In this document: positions 10,120 through 20,864 of the stretch, piece after piece
Numbering within the stretch: position 1 is the stretch's first letter
Layout: each line of letters starts with the position of its first letter
NCBI GenBank assembly: GCA_026260175.1
Contig: JAKCWW010000190.1
Span: forward strand, 55,287 to 119,286
DNA length: 64,000 nucleotides
Source of the DNA: Reticulitermes lucifugus
Lineage: Eukaryota > Arthropoda > Insecta > Blattodea > Rhinotermitidae
Reading direction: 5' to 3'
The notes under the pieces: model-generated
The model's database searches: none
Told to the model about the DNA's origin: nothing
Seen by the model: the letters and a program-made list of their open reading frames with translations, nothing else
Program-made: the position numbers and the translations under genes

Positions 10120-11740
10120 AACTTTTCTGTTACAAATTATTAAAATTATTTTGTTTAATATAAATGGACACTTAACTTTAAATAGTAAGTTTGATTAACT
10201 GAAGTTAATTACTGCGATTGTGCTACCATCTGTATGACGTCTAAATACTGCATATACCTAAACAGGAGACAAATCTCGTGCATAAAAGAATCACGCCATT
10301 TTAATGCCATTCCAAGAAGAGTACTGCTAGCTTTGTCTCCGAAATTATTTCATTGTGCAATTAGCGACACCATGATAAATTAAAAATAAAAGACACGTCA
10401 AGTGGCCACAAGGTCAAAGGCGAGTACTATCTTCTACCGGTCGAAGAAAGGAATCATGCGTGCCAATCCCACTAGGAATATGGATATATATCCTCGTTTC
10501 CTCTGTGTTTGTGTTGTGCTCTGTAGGACGAGGCCTTGCGACAGGCGTGCCACTCGTCCAAGGAGTCTTGAAAACTTTGTTCAAGATTCATAACTCCAGG
10601 AATTAATTCTGAATTGTTAAAAGGCCCGGAAAATTTAACCCGTAAAGCTGAAACAGAAGAAAAGTCTTAAAAAAACAGAAATGGAGCTGAAGGGAGCGCT
10701 GTATTTTACAGCACCAAGTACAGATGGCACAGCAAGGTGTTTAGACGTACAGTAGCGAATGGAAGCAACGTCGTGTAATGGAATTGGTGTAGAATGTGCT
10801 CTACACGTTTTAGGAAGAGATTGAGATAATTAGTTTATGGGATATTTCATTATGCTTTACTGATGACTTTCTCCTATTTAAACTGATGGTTCGCAAATTA
10901 AAGTTTCTTAACGAACTTGTTAATTACTCGGGTAATTTTATCAGACCAAGGAAGATTGTAATAAAATGAAAGTTGTCACCTCTAATACGATTAACACTTG
11001 AAGGTACGAGGAAATTCTTCTTGCATACTGAAGAGAAGGCAGATGGGAAAGACCATTAATCCGAAAGTAATTTAATTCTGAGCAAGAGATAACACGGAAC
11101 GGCTCATCACTATGAATGTTAGGTCGAATTCTAAGATAATTTATCCTGATTTAACAAATAGCTCTGTTTAAATGCGCTTTCTGCTCGTTATGTATTAACG
11201 AACGCTCTAAAACTATAGCTCCTGTTCAGTTTATCCAGAAATTTCCTTTACTTTATGGAACTCAGAGTTGCGTTAGACGTATACTGTTCGCCAGAGACCC
11301 AAATCCACTCTAGTTTAGTCCACGTTATAAACCCCAATTGATCTGCAAATCTCTCTTAGTATTATTCCTCCATCTACGACGAATTTTTCAAAATGATTTT
11401 TCCCGTTCAGTTATTCGGACTAAAGTTTTATATGTTTTTTTTCATTTCTCTCATTCATTTATTCTCTCTTCATGTCCCGCCTATCTTACTCTTCGTGCTG
11501 AATTATGTCGAGGCGGTCAATAATTCCTGCTGTCCCAGACACCAGACACGCGTGACAAGCAGAAACAAGGAACACCAATCACAAACCTTAAGGCTTACTT
11601 TACATTTGCAAAAACTTGTGTTTATACAGATATAGAGTTATTATTATTATTATTTTATTTGTTAATGTGAAAAATTTATTATTTGAATACAGATTCTGTT
11701 GGTACATATATTAGAAATTTTATGTTACATGTACTGTGCA
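10120..11740. other. No recognised feature
   Basis: Short open frames (60-80 codons near 10402 and 11338-11635) without similarity I can name. A short ATT microsatellite is at 11638-11654. Confidence 0.55.
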
Positions 11741-11749
11741 TTTTGTCAT

Positions 11750-11906
11750 AAGTTTAATTTAAACAAACTAACGCACAAGAATTATTAACAAAGTATATTT
11801 GTAACCCCTACATACGTTTCGGCAACTTGATTGCCGAAACGTATGTAGGGGTTACAACTATATTTTGTTAATAATTCTTGTGCGTTAGTTGTTTTAACTT
11901 AAACTT
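11750..11906. repeat. H1 element, near-perfect 157-bp palindrome
   Basis: Two arms of about 76 nt fold on a 5-base loop (CTTGA, 11826-11830). Left arm AAGTTTAATTTAAACAAACT onward is mirrored by the right arm ending AGTTGTTTTAACTTAAACTT. The arms differ at only a few positions, so it is recent or kept homogeneous. At the centre the H1 3' core is present in both directions: CTACATACGTTTCGGCAA / TTGCCGAAACGTATGTAG. The CTGATGA halves are absent, as if two core 3' halves had been joined head to head. Confidence 0.9.
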
Positions 11907-11909
11907 AAA

Positions 11910-12485
11910 AATATATATTACAAGTTTCGTCATGTATATAATCTTTGACTTAGAAACATTATTTCGCGTAAAATATGTAAATAAATTTATTTATTTTTTT
12001 TGCTGTACATAATTTCACATGTCCAGATCTAACGATTCATTACTCGGAGTTATCAAAGTGAAAGGAAAAAGAATTTTTCGCAAACCTGACGTCTGACTCT
12101 TTTAATAATACGTACTACAGAATATAACCTTAAAATTCCGTACTTTTCTAACATATATTATAATAACGCATAGGAAGATCTTACAGCAGCTGTCCATACT
12201 GTTGCTTCCTCCTTAAAACGGTTCCCATCCTCCGCACTTTTGTTACTCATTGTAGGGAAAGGAAGTCATTACGATATCCTCACATCACATAATGTTCATA
12301 CCGTTCCAAGATTCGGAAAGGGCAAAACCACCTAACTTCGCGGTACAAGAGTTTAAATTTCCCCACGAAATTGGGTATGCATCTGACAGTACCACAAGTT
12401 GACACAAAAAATGGTGCACGTTTCTTATACGAAATATTTTCGACCAGTAACACTGCTGACTTTTATCGGGACGCGACCAGTACAA
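11910..12485. other. No recognised feature
   Basis: AT-rich to 12060, then average composition. A 66-codon minus-strand frame (12285-12485) has no recognisable similarity. Confidence 0.5.
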
Positions 12486-12489
12486 ATAT

Positions 12490-12590
12490 TTTCCGGGACA
12501 AGAACTTGTGACTGAGGACCTTTATTGTTTCCCTCAGTTCTTCTGAACAAATGAAGGGATAGTACTTCCTTAACAACATTGCAGAAAGTT
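12490..12590 (+). mobile_element. SINE-like family D, head portion
   Basis: TTCCGGGACAAGAACTTGTGA, CTGAGGACCTTTATTGTTTC, and CCTCAGTTCTTCTGAACAAA follow the family order GGGACAAGTTACCTGGTTGAGG, TTTTCCCTCA, AGCAAAT seen in related arthropod SINEs. The tRNA-like part is not clear. Confidence 0.45.
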
Positions 12591-12899
12591 GGCCTTTATC
12601 ACATTCTAAGAGAGGTTAAATTTTAATAACCACTTTGTACAGACTTGTATAAACATCCGTACAAATTATGATCATAGACATATGTGAAGAATCTGTACCC
12701 TGAGGGCTCACCTACATACGCATGTTTCTCCTCCTTTTATTTTGTAAGCACACAACTTCACTTTTGTAACATATTTATAAGATCTATGAAGTACTTAGGA
12801 TATATTTTTATAATTTACTTTTATGATTTTACTTACTTCGGCTTCCATTTTATACAGTTCAGATCTCAACTGCTTTAATGACAGAATTTATATATTGTA

Positions 12900-13020
12900 C
12901 GGGACGAGCTTTATTTGTGTAATTCGTACTGCCTGGTGATGGTTTTGTAGAAGAAGCCGAAACATGTAGCATTAAATAACGTGAGGTAAAAGGCATAACA
13001 TACTTGTGGTTGAAGGTCTT
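12900..13020 (+). repeat. H1 repeat, single arm
   Basis: Core at about 12932-12970: CCTGGTGATGGTTTTGTAG, AAGAAGCCGAAACATGTAGC, followed by ATTAAATAACGTGAGGTAAA as the AT-rich outer arm. Confidence 0.7.
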
Positions 13021-13039
13021 TAATCTTTCTAATCTTGGG

Positions 13040-13185
13040 ATAGTACCTCAAAGTAGGCCACGACCATTTTGTTTCGCATCCTTTCTAATTTGTTATTCGG
13101 TAATCATTCTGTCTTTCGTATCAATACTTTGAAGCCGGAGTTAATGACAGCGTCGTTAAACAAGCGTAATTAAATAGCAATCAAT
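13040..13185 (+). mobile_element. SINE-like family D, 3' half
   Basis: GTAGGCCACGACCATTTTG, CGCATCCTTTCTAATTTGTT, ATTCGGTAATCATTCTGTC, then GACAGCGTCGTTAAACAAGC. The last block matches ACAGTATCGTTAAATAAACTAC at the 3' end of the copy at 57160-57360. Confidence 0.55.
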
Positions 13186-13189
13186 GACG

Positions 13190-14205
13190 CATGATTTGTT
13201 ATACTATTTTTCTACATCAATGACTATAATGAGGATCTGATAACAACTTTTATATTTTACTGCTCTTTGTCACCGTTCGCTTATAAGCTTATTTACTTTT
13301 GGATATTCAATTAAACTCAAACAAAAAAGTTGATTGCAGATACTATCTCGAAGTCTGAAAACAAAAGATAGGTCCTAAGTTATAATAGTCGGGGACGTGA
13401 AGAAGCTGGAGAGGCATGAAGAGGGTAAACGTAAGCTAACCTAGAGCTGCAAGTATAAACCTTCATTTACTAGAGTCAGCCCTGTAATTTCTTTAAAACG
13501 CAACATACGAACATTTCTAAATGTGGGTTGTCATCCAACCGAGGAATCCTAAATCCTCTCTTAGAATTTCAGGTTTGAAATATAGGTGTATTACAGACCT
13601 GAATACGCATTTTCTCCCCTTTCATTTTGTGTCCTCTGTGGCCAAGCAACATAACCCTCTTAAGAGCTTTCTATCTCCTTGTGTTGAATATTTCAAAGCC
13701 TGAAATTTTAAGTGGTCTCTCCTGTACTGTGCACTCTACTATATTAGAGAGGCCATGCGTGTATACTGCAAGTACATACGTGTACACTAAAGTACTGGCT
13801 CTTCGCCTTTGTTTCACTGAATTTAAACTGTAATGAAGCCCTGACATTCCTTATTTACAATGAAACACATATTTAATCAGCTCTTGTTTAATATTTAATA
13901 AGAGTGTCGATTATGCGAACAGGCCCAGTGAACTGATTAATTAAAACTGAATTTAATGATTGTAATTTGAAGGTTGAATGGTTCACTCTAATCATTAAAT
14001 TAACATACTGTAAAGGGAAGGATATAATATGACGCATCTTTTGTACCGCACCACCACAACGATCATCATACTTTCGTGCTTATGGCATATGGCCTCTTAC
14101 AGATTCAATCCATCTCTCCAGTGGCTCTTACATTCTTATATTCGCTTAAGCTTGCATGCTGTAGCTGTTCTAGTATTTCGTTCTTTCACAATTTTCTTAC
14201 AGTTT
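13190..14205. other. No recognised feature
   Basis: AT-rich, short open frames of 60-68 codons with no recognisable product. Confidence 0.55.
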
Positions 14206-14212
14206 CCTTGAT

Positions 14213-14453
14213 TTCAGGCTTCCGCCGCGATGTTGATGAGATCTGCCCTCTTCTGGGATATTACTCAGCGTCGAGTGGTAATCCTTTACCGACGTTTTGG
14301 GACAACCTATCGGTCCCATCTTCAAGGGTCAAGAAGTCCAAGAAGAAGGCTTGGGCATCTTGACCCTTGAAGATGGGACCGATAGGTTGTCCCAAAACGT
14401 CGGTAAAGGATTACCACTCGACGCTGGTAATATCCCAGAAGAGGGCAGATCTC
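14213..14453. repeat. H2 element, near-perfect palindrome
   Basis: Arms 14238-14334 and about 14358-14453 are reverse complements over about 96 nt with essentially one indel (CTGAGTAATA versus CTGGTAATA). The loop is about 24 bases. Each arm holds the H2 core: CTTGAAGATGGGACC, loop, GTCCCAAAACGTCGGTAAAG, then TTACCACTCGACGCTG and ATCCCAGAAGAG. The left arm runs on to TTTCAGGCTTCCGCCGCGAT, which also ends the single-arm copy at 49200-49345; the right arm stops short of it. Confidence 0.9.
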
Positions 14454-14576
14454 TTCTTACGCTTTATTTCTAATTTCAGTAATTTTGCACGAATTTGATG
14501 ACTGGATAAGGTTTAATACAGTTTTAAAACTTGTAAGTACCAAATTAACGCGCTGTATATGGGCTAATTTCTAAAG

Positions 14577-14815
14577 CGTGGATCTGCGGCCGCTCGCTTG
14601 CTGGAATTGCGAGTTCGAATCCCCTCGGAGCATAGATTTCTTTCTCTTGTGAGTGTTGTGTGTTGTCAGGTAGAGGTCTCTGCGACGAGCTGATCACTCC
14701 TCCGGAGGAGTCCTACCGAGTGTGGTGTGTCTGAGTGTGATCTTAAAGCCTTGAAAATGAGGAGGCCCTGGCCCACTGGAGGCTGTCGAGCCATGCAGGG
14801 AAAAAATATGAACTA
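14577..14815 (+). mobile_element. tRNA-derived SINE, family C
   Basis: The head has a pol III B box, GAGTTCGAATCCCC, about 35 bases after a degenerate A-box region. The body has GTCAGGTAGAGGTCTCTGCG, CCGGAGGAGTCCTACCGAG, then GAGGCCCTGGCCCACTGGAG and CTGTCGAGCCATGCAGGG. A partial second copy is at 3515-3660. Too long, and with no acceptor-stem pairing visible, for a tRNA gene. Confidence 0.7.
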
Positions 14816-14819
14816 ATTA

Positions 14820-15280
14820 AACTTTAATGCATTAATGTAATGAAATCCATTGTTTTTCCTATGTAGGCACGACCATAGATCGTTTTATGCATTATACCGC
14901 CTGTGACGTCCAAACAATTATTAGAGAGGAAGGTACGAAAAAGCGGGAGAAAAAAAAATTATATTTTGTATATGTATACATATATCAGAGTTTTCTAAGT
15001 TGTGAACTGCAAAAGTGAGCGTATTTCTGTCTATTAAACTATTGTTTTTAAAGTGTTATAATAGCAGTGACTTGTTAGTCATAACACTTTGTCGTCGCAT
15101 CTTTCAGTGCAGTACTTTCAGTTTTTTTAAATCAGTTATTTTGCATTTCTGTATATTCTCACCTGTTGCATTGTTTCATATTTTATGGTACTCATGAAGC
15201 TTATTAATTGTTCAAACATTTTTTATTTATGTGAATTTTGTTTATTCTTTATGGGGGCTTTCGAAACTTAATATCATGTT
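14820..15280. other. No recognised feature
   Basis: AT-rich sequence, a 60-codon frame from 15015 without similarity. Confidence 0.55.
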
Positions 15281-15284
15281 GTTT

Positions 15285-15420
15285 TGTAGGCTGTTTTTTC
15301 TACCTTATGCCTTGAAGATAGAATAAACTGTTTCTTCCGAAATGTTGGTATCCGTCTACAAACCTACACGGCGCCTTGTTCTAGAAGAGGCTTATCTGTA
15401 CAACTATATTCAATTTGCGT
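15285..15420 (+). repeat. H2 repeat, single arm
   Basis: GCCTTGAAGATAGAATAAAC, TGTTTCTTCCGAAATGTTGG, then CCGTCTACAAACCTACACGG and CGCC. Same order as other H2 arms (core, then CTACACGGCG) but diverged. Confidence 0.6.
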
Positions 15421-15424
15421 AATT

Positions 15425-16080
15425 TTTTAATCAAACTCGAGGTCCAGATAATTAATAACTAAGCCTTTGATCGGATGAAGTTGTGTGAATGGTGTGTCTG
15501 CATCCCGCTGAGTGGTGTTTACATGCGCCGCTCAGCCACTTCTAACCTTTCTCAATAGAGTAAGTTTGAGACCAAACTTGGTGGAAGTTTGAAACTAAAT
15601 CCCACGTCGCACTGCTCCTGGTCGATACACCACTCACTGACGGTGTGTCGCTGTGCAATTTTTCAGAAGCAAAGACTCTCAGCAACACAATACTTCCGTA
15701 AAATGAACGAATGATATTATTATTGCCCGTCGGCAAACTGCATGGTTCGTGTCCGAAAACACCAAGCACATTTCTACATAAAGCTGTTTTTATTTTAAGG
15801 CGGTCCAATATAGGGTCTAAGTTAGAGGAATGTTAAAACAAATTTGCAATTTATAGCCCTATTTTCTCAGAAACAAATCTAAGGTCAAAATTGTTACATG
15901 ACACATAGAGATATAATTAAGTTGCTTGCCGTTTTCGCGAATCAAATTTGTACGATATATAGAGTGGCGCAAAATCACTTGACAATAGAGTTAACATGTT
16001 AAACATCGAGAGGCAAGGGACTTTTCCGCCACGCTGTATATTTCATGTAATGAATCTATTAAATTATATTATCTCTTCAT
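15425..16080. other. No recognised feature
   Basis: A minus-strand frame of 88 codons (15542-15808) has no recognisable domain. Locally CpG-moderate at 15500-15670. Confidence 0.5.
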
Positions 16081-16085
16081 CTACC

Positions 16086-16330
16086 GAGTGGGCCGGGTTA
16101 GAGTAGTCGGTATAGAGACTCGCTACGAGCTGGACGGTCCGGGGATCGAATCCCGGTGGGGGGCGAGATNNNNNNNNNNNNNNNNNNNNNNNNNNNNNNN
16201 NNNNNNNNNNNNNNNNNNNNNTCTAGCGCCGAGGTTAAGGAAAGAGTAGAGCTATACCTCTACTCCCCCTCTGGGCCTTCATAGACTGTTCTAGGGTGAA
16301 CTTTACCTTTACTTTTTTTTACCTTCATCT
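16086..16330 (+). mobile_element. tRNA-derived SINE, family B, interrupted by assembly gap
   Basis: The head carries an A-box-like GGTTAGAGTAGTCGG and a perfect-looking B box, GGGATCGAATCCCGG. After a 52-N gap (16170-16221) the body resumes with TAAGGAAAGAGTAGAGCTAT and CTCTACTCCCCCTCTGGGCC, and ends CATAGACTGTTC then AACTTTACCTTTACTTTTT. The ending resembles that of family A, suggesting a shared 3' end. Confidence 0.75.
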
Positions 16331-16359
16331 ACCGATCTACCTAGCTACACAGTTCTACC

Positions 16360-16440
16360 GAGCATGGTTGTGTAGTTGTAATGCTTTAGGTATCTCTTAG
16401 GGAGATGAGTTCGAGGCCGGATTGAAACACTGGCTATCCT
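16360..16440 (+). mobile_element. tRNA-like SINE head, fragment
   Basis: ACCGAGCATGGTTGTGTAGT, then after about 30 bases GATGAGTTCGAGGCCGG, give A- and B-box-like blocks with tRNA spacing. No body is recognisable. It sits just 3' of the family B SINE. Confidence 0.45.
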
Positions 16441-16464
16441 AACAGGTTTCTGTATACTTCATAT

Positions 16465-17095
16465 TATACATGTTCCGTGCAGTTAATTAAGTACACATTA
16501 TCAAAACAAATAATTGCAGAAATATTTTGGAATAAATATTTTTATTTCGTGATAGTTATCCACATTTCGGCCTATGACGGCCATCATTAGGGAGAGCTTA
16601 TTTGCTAAAGGATACGTTTTAATATAAACGTTGCCAAAGTTGTGCCTAAATAAATTAATGTACAAGGCCAAGTAATGAAAATATTGCTAAGATCTATAAG
16701 ACATAGCATTATGAGAGATCTTTTACATTAGCGTCTCACTACAGAGTAAATATCAACACACAACACATGTATATAACCCTTTTCGAAAGAAGACGTTAAT
16801 ATTGATAGATGTTTGTTTGAAAATCTAGCATACGTTTGTAAGGAAATATTAAGCATTCCGTAATAATTTAATATTTTATGCGTTTTAGCAATGTGTTTTA
16901 TTACTTGGCACTGTAAATTAATTTATTTATGCACATATTTGACAACATTTATATTAAAATATATTCCTTTGCAATTATGTTCTCCTTGATGATGGCCACT
17001 AAGGACTGAAACATGTAGGAAAATTATTATGAGATAACAAATATTTGTAGAATTAGCTGGTATTAGTATTACATAATTTTTATGTTCCTGCAGGA
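16465..17095. repeat. H1 foldback element with two cores 0.4 kb apart
   Basis: Starts with TTCCGTGCAGTTAATTAAG. The minus-oriented core (16561-16594) reads CACATTTCGGCC, TATGAC, GGCCATCATTAGGGAGAG; the plus-oriented core (16984-17018) reads CCTTGATGATGGCCACTAAG and GACTGAAACATGTAGGAAAA. The outer arms ATTTTTATTTCGTGATAG and ATGAGATAACAAATATTTG are loosely complementary. It ends near TTCCTGCAGGAA at 17085. The 390 bp inside is AT-rich without coding capacity. Confidence 0.8.
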
Positions 17096-17099
17096 ATAT

Positions 17100-17180
17100 G
17101 TCGGAAATGTGTTCGATTAGGCCGTGACAGCTTCCTTAAAAATCCGTTCTAATCCACCATTAAACAGTAATCCTACCATA
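17100..17180 (+). mobile_element. SINE-like family D, internal fragment
   Basis: TTAGGCCGTGACAGCTTCCTT, AAAATCCGTTCTAATCCACC, ATTAAACAGTAATCCTACC follows the family D order of GGCCGTGACCGCTTCCTTCC, then ATTATTCACCA. It abuts the H1 element on its left. Confidence 0.4.
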
Positions 17181-17184
17181 GACA

Positions 17185-17710
17185 ATATATGGCCTGAGAT
17201 ATTGGCAAAGCCGTAGAATAACCCACAAAATTGCACGCAGTCACCGCCTAGAACACCATAATTTGAACAGTTCAGCTCTGAGCACCTACAATTCATCCTG
17301 CTTGTAGCATGTGATACGTTGTACATCAGAACAGGATAATAACTCTTATCCCTCCTTAGGAAGTCACCTAATGTCCGTAGCTTCTCAGACAACCAAGTAG
17401 CATGTCAAATCGAATTTTCATAGCCGAAATAAACCGTAGTTTTATGAAGGCTGTTGAAGCCATTCAGCGAAATTGGGAACATAAAGATGAACAGAAATTG
17501 AACTTCTTCTAAGGTAAATATAAATAAAGCCCAAAGAAATCATTGCATACAAATTTTAGCGTTACCTTAACATTGTGTATGTTGAGATCTGTAAAACAAA
17601 CATTCGCGGAAATAGGTTTTGTTGGGCCGAAAGTAACTTCGATGGTGCCAACACCACAACGTCCACAGTTTTCACAGCAGTCGACACATAGGAGTGTGAC
17701 TCTTTATCTG
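17185..17710. other. No recognised feature
   Basis: A minus-strand frame of 91 codons (17117-17392) ends in the SINE D fragment. The rest shows no family resemblance. Confidence 0.5.
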
Positions 17711-17714
17711 ATGC

Positions 17715-17905
17715 ACCTGATTTTTATTCTGGAGATTCACCGTTCGAGTCTCGGCTGGGACGTTTTTTTATCCTGACAGTACTTTCTTGTGTTTCCCTCA
17801 GTTCCTGTACACAAACTCAGGTGTAGAACTTTAAATGCCCTCTTCCATATATTTTCCATTCATTATTTGCAGTTGTACAATTATTCGACGCTACATATTT
17901 CGAGT
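17715..17905 (+). mobile_element. SINE-like family D with B box
   Basis: Best head of the family: B box ACCGTTCGAGTCTCGGCTGG, then GACGTTTTTTTATCCTGACA, TGTGTTTCCCTCAGTTCCTG, ACACAAACTCAGGTGTAG, and the body CATATATTTTCCATTCATTA then ACAATTATTCGACGCTACAT. The order agrees with the copies at 465 and 57160. Confidence 0.65.
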
Positions 17906-17984
17906 TCTTTTTTGTGGTGAAGGGCCCCGCAGCAGATGCTACGGACGCACCCCAGCCTTAAGACTTATTGTGCAACCCTGTGAT

Positions 17985-18185
17985 GAAGATGATTTTTTTT
18001 TCATTTATCCTTGTAATAGAGCACAGGTGGAATAAAATCGACACGGGAAAACGGAAGTACTTGGAGAAAAACCTGTCCCAGTGCCACTTTGTCCACCACA
18101 AATCTCACATGGACTGACCCGGGATCGAACCCAAGTCTTCGCGATGAGAGGCCGGCGACTAACTGCCTGAACCATGGCACAGCCT
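17985..18185 (-). mobile_element. tRNA-derived SINE, family E
   Basis: Minus-strand head GGCTGTGCCATGGTTCAGGC, AGTTAGTCGCCGGCCTCTCA, with a perfect B box GGGTTCGATCCCGGGT. The body CATGTGAGATTTGTGGTGGA, CAAAGTGGCACTGGGACAGG, TTTTTCTCCAAGTACTTCCG is shared with the copies at 46590-46800 and 55555-55695. The T-rich + strand run near 17993-18001 marks its A-rich 3' end. Confidence 0.8.
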
Positions 18186-18189
18186 ATAT

Positions 18190-19870
18190 TCCGAGTTACT
18201 GTTGTTCAGTAAACTACTAGTGTGACTACTTTATAAAGAAGGATATGGTTGATTGAGAATGTAGGCCTAAGTCATCTGGCTTTCATTCGGGATATAACCG
18301 GTTTGACACACTGAGTACTGTCAGTGAATGTGTGATGGCTTTTAATCTCCCCTTTGAATATCAGGGTACCATTTCTCAATGTACCTGTTAAATCTTGTAA
18401 TTTTCTCAAAATTTGTGTACAATTGAGAGATCATTTGATAGCTTGTGCAGTTGATAGAGCGTTGTGAGCACTACATGGTCATGACTCTCTCAACACAGAA
18501 TATAATTTCCCAACAAACAAAATTAAAATAGAGGAATTCCACATAGATTTATTTGTTCTGTAAGTTAACCTTTATTGTGGCAATGGGTAAGATGTCAGAT
18601 CCTAGCATTTCGGATTGCCCTTACCAATTATTACTCTCGCAAAGCTCTATGCTCCGCTCTCTGTCTTCTGGGGCCTGTACACTAGGCCCGGTTGAGGCCC
18701 GAGTACCAAGGGATTCACTCTCTCATCACTCCTCAAATTAAAAAAGGAAACCCCGTATTCGACATGCCGTTCCAACAGGAAGACAAGGGACTATATAACA
18801 ATCTATATGCAAATCAAGGATAAAAGCTTTCCAACCATATACAAGCGTGTCTAATTTTTCTTCCTATAAAGGAATTTCGTGAAGTATTCAGCCACCGTGC
18901 GTTGTATTCTGCAGGCCCCAATTTCGAAAATCAGCCTGGAAATTTTCTCTCCTACGTTTATCCCAAATCATCTAATCTCTTTGTGGAGCTACAGGCTGAC
19001 GAGGGCCAAGACCTTCCATTATTAAGGCTTACATGTTTTATTTATAGACAGTTTTGAATATTTTTTTAACAGTGAAGAAGTAAGGTCGTCAGTCATAGCT
19101 GTGTTTGTTGTGAGATTCATGTATCAGAATTGGATGTCATACGTGAAGATTTATTCATTTTGTACCTTGTACAGTTTATTGTATCTTGTTGAATGTCACT
19201 TGTTTACGGTTATTGATTAGGGTTCACACGACAGTGAATCGTCTGTCTCTAGTGACACAGGACAAGAGAAATTTATTCATGCCCGATAGCAACTCAAGAT
19301 CCCTGTGCCGGCGCTGATCCTGTGTCTACACTACGCCACTTGCCTATGATGGTGCTGTTGTTGACCTGTAACATTTCGAAGGCTGAGGTTGATCTGATTC
19401 ATACACTAAAGTCCAAACCGTACGTCACAGAGAACACGTCCCGTGCCCTTTACAAAGATAAATGAATGAATGTAGTACAGGAAAATATTCTACGTTGTTT
19501 AAATCTTAATATAGAACATCCCCGTTAGAGTATTTTATTATTTCATCAGTCACACTCAATACGTTGTATTATACACACCATATGTATAACATATCTATTG
19601 TTTTTATATACATTTATGATGTATCCACGATGGGAGGGGGAGATCACCTTCATTTAACATACAGAGTTTCCATTTTTGTGGTTTTTGTAAATTGCCTGAA
19701 GATGACTGTTTGCTGAGCTGACATTAGTTGCCATTAAAAACGTGTATAATACAGCTTGTTTAGTGTGAGTGATGAAACAATAAAACATACACTTAATCTG
19801 AGTTTATTGTAACGGTCATACGAAACACTTAGGTATACTTTTTAGAAACATGCAAGATATTTTTAATGCT
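18190..19870. other. Unrecognised; distinctive block at 18580-19015
   Basis: From 18580 to about 19015 the sequence is more GC-rich than its surroundings, with stretches such as GGGGCCTGTACACTAGGCCC and GACTATATAACAATCTATATG. It matches none of the families I defined in the window. It could be a single copy of another repeat. Around 19683-19735 (CCTGAAGATGACTGTTTGCT) is a weak H-type core. Confidence 0.4.
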
Positions 19871-19880
19871 ACAACAGGTA

Positions 19881-20230
19881 TTAAATATTGCTACCACTAC
19901 GATTTAGAACATTAATATAGTTCATAACTTCTCCTTTCCACATGGCTTGCATTTCATCAGTCCAATCCAGTTTAAAATTCGATACAATTAAAACATTGCA
20001 TTTGTAGGAAGTCGTTAAATAAACAGAGAATAACTTGATTATTTCACTGAGATTTAATGATAATATTGTGATTCCTCTCATGCATGCTGTCACCCAATCT
20101 AAGGATGTTCCAGCTCCAGCAAGCAGCCTAAACGTATGAAAGCTGTCCATTAACCTATCATTCATATATAAGCTTAAAAATTTAAATTCTCTCTGCATTC
20201 TGTTTCCTGTACCAGGCCATTCTTAAACTT
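19881..20230 (-). other. Open frame of 105-117 codons, product not recognised
   Basis: The minus-strand frame from ATG at 20198 to the stop at 19881 reads MQREFKFLSLYMND at its start and FKLDWTDEMQAMWKGEVMN near its end. I recognise no domain, transmembrane segment or signal peptide. A GTAAGT lies just upstream on the minus strand, followed by a stop in this frame. At this AT content, one or two frames of this length are expected by chance in 64 kb. Kept as a candidate exon only at low confidence. Confidence 0.12.
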
Positions 20231-20296
20231 ACAGATCCTTACACTGCGTGACGGTAATTGTCTAACACAAGCAGTCATAAAGTAATTGAAAGGCAC

Positions 20297-20340
20297 ATAG
20301 GTTTCGGTCGCTATTGTAGCCTTGACACTTGTCAATGAAG
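20297..20340 (-). repeat. Degenerate H1 core
   Basis: + strand ATAGGTTTCGGTCGCTATTG then GCCTTGACACTTGTCAATG. The GAAAC side is kept and the CTGATGA side has decayed. Confidence 0.45.
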
Positions 20341-20554
20341 TTATCTTTAGACATTAGCACTATTGAATCTATGAAGCTGTCTTTCAGTAACTTTTAATTC
20401 ACTGCTTTCAGGTTCAGTGAAATTGTTGAGTTCAAAATATCTCCTAAGTTTATAGTCTATGTGAGTTATTCAGTGGAAGGATTGTCTGTGAAAAGCACAG
20501 CTGTGAATGGATGCTCTTAAATTTTCGTGTTGAAATGTTTTTTTTTTGTGACTG

Positions 20555-20862
20555 CTAATTGGTTGAGACACTGCGCTACAAACCGGAAGGTAGCAGGTTC
20601 GATTCCTGATGTTATCATTGAAATTTTTCATTGACATAATCCTTCCGGCCGTACTATGGCCCTGTGGTCGGCTCAGCCTCTAACGGAAATGAGTACCAGG
20701 TTTATCTCCTGAGAGGTAAAGTCAGCCGGTGCTAGGTCTGACAATCTTACCACCATGTGCCGATTTTCTAGAAATTCTGAGAGCCTCAAGCTTCTGGACC
20801 CCTAAAGACTGTCCAGGCCTGTATAGGGATAGCTTTAATATTTAGAGCAGTAGTCCCCACGA
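20555..20862 (+). mobile_element. tRNA-derived SINE, family A
   Basis: Head TTGGTTGAGACACTGCGCTA, CAAACCGGAAGGTAGCAGG, B box GGTTCGATTCCTG; body TAATCCTTCCGGCC, AATGAGTACCAGGTTTAT, GTCAGCCGGTGCTAGG, CTTACCACCATGTGCCGATT; end TGTCCAGGCCTGTATAGGGA, TAGCTTTAATATTTA. It is colinear with the copy at 36685-36975. Confidence 0.9.
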
Positions 20863-20864
20863 AC

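Noticed and set aside
16086-16169. tRNA gene at the family B head
   Set aside because: Looks tRNA-like, but it continues into a SINE body and T-rich tail after the gap.
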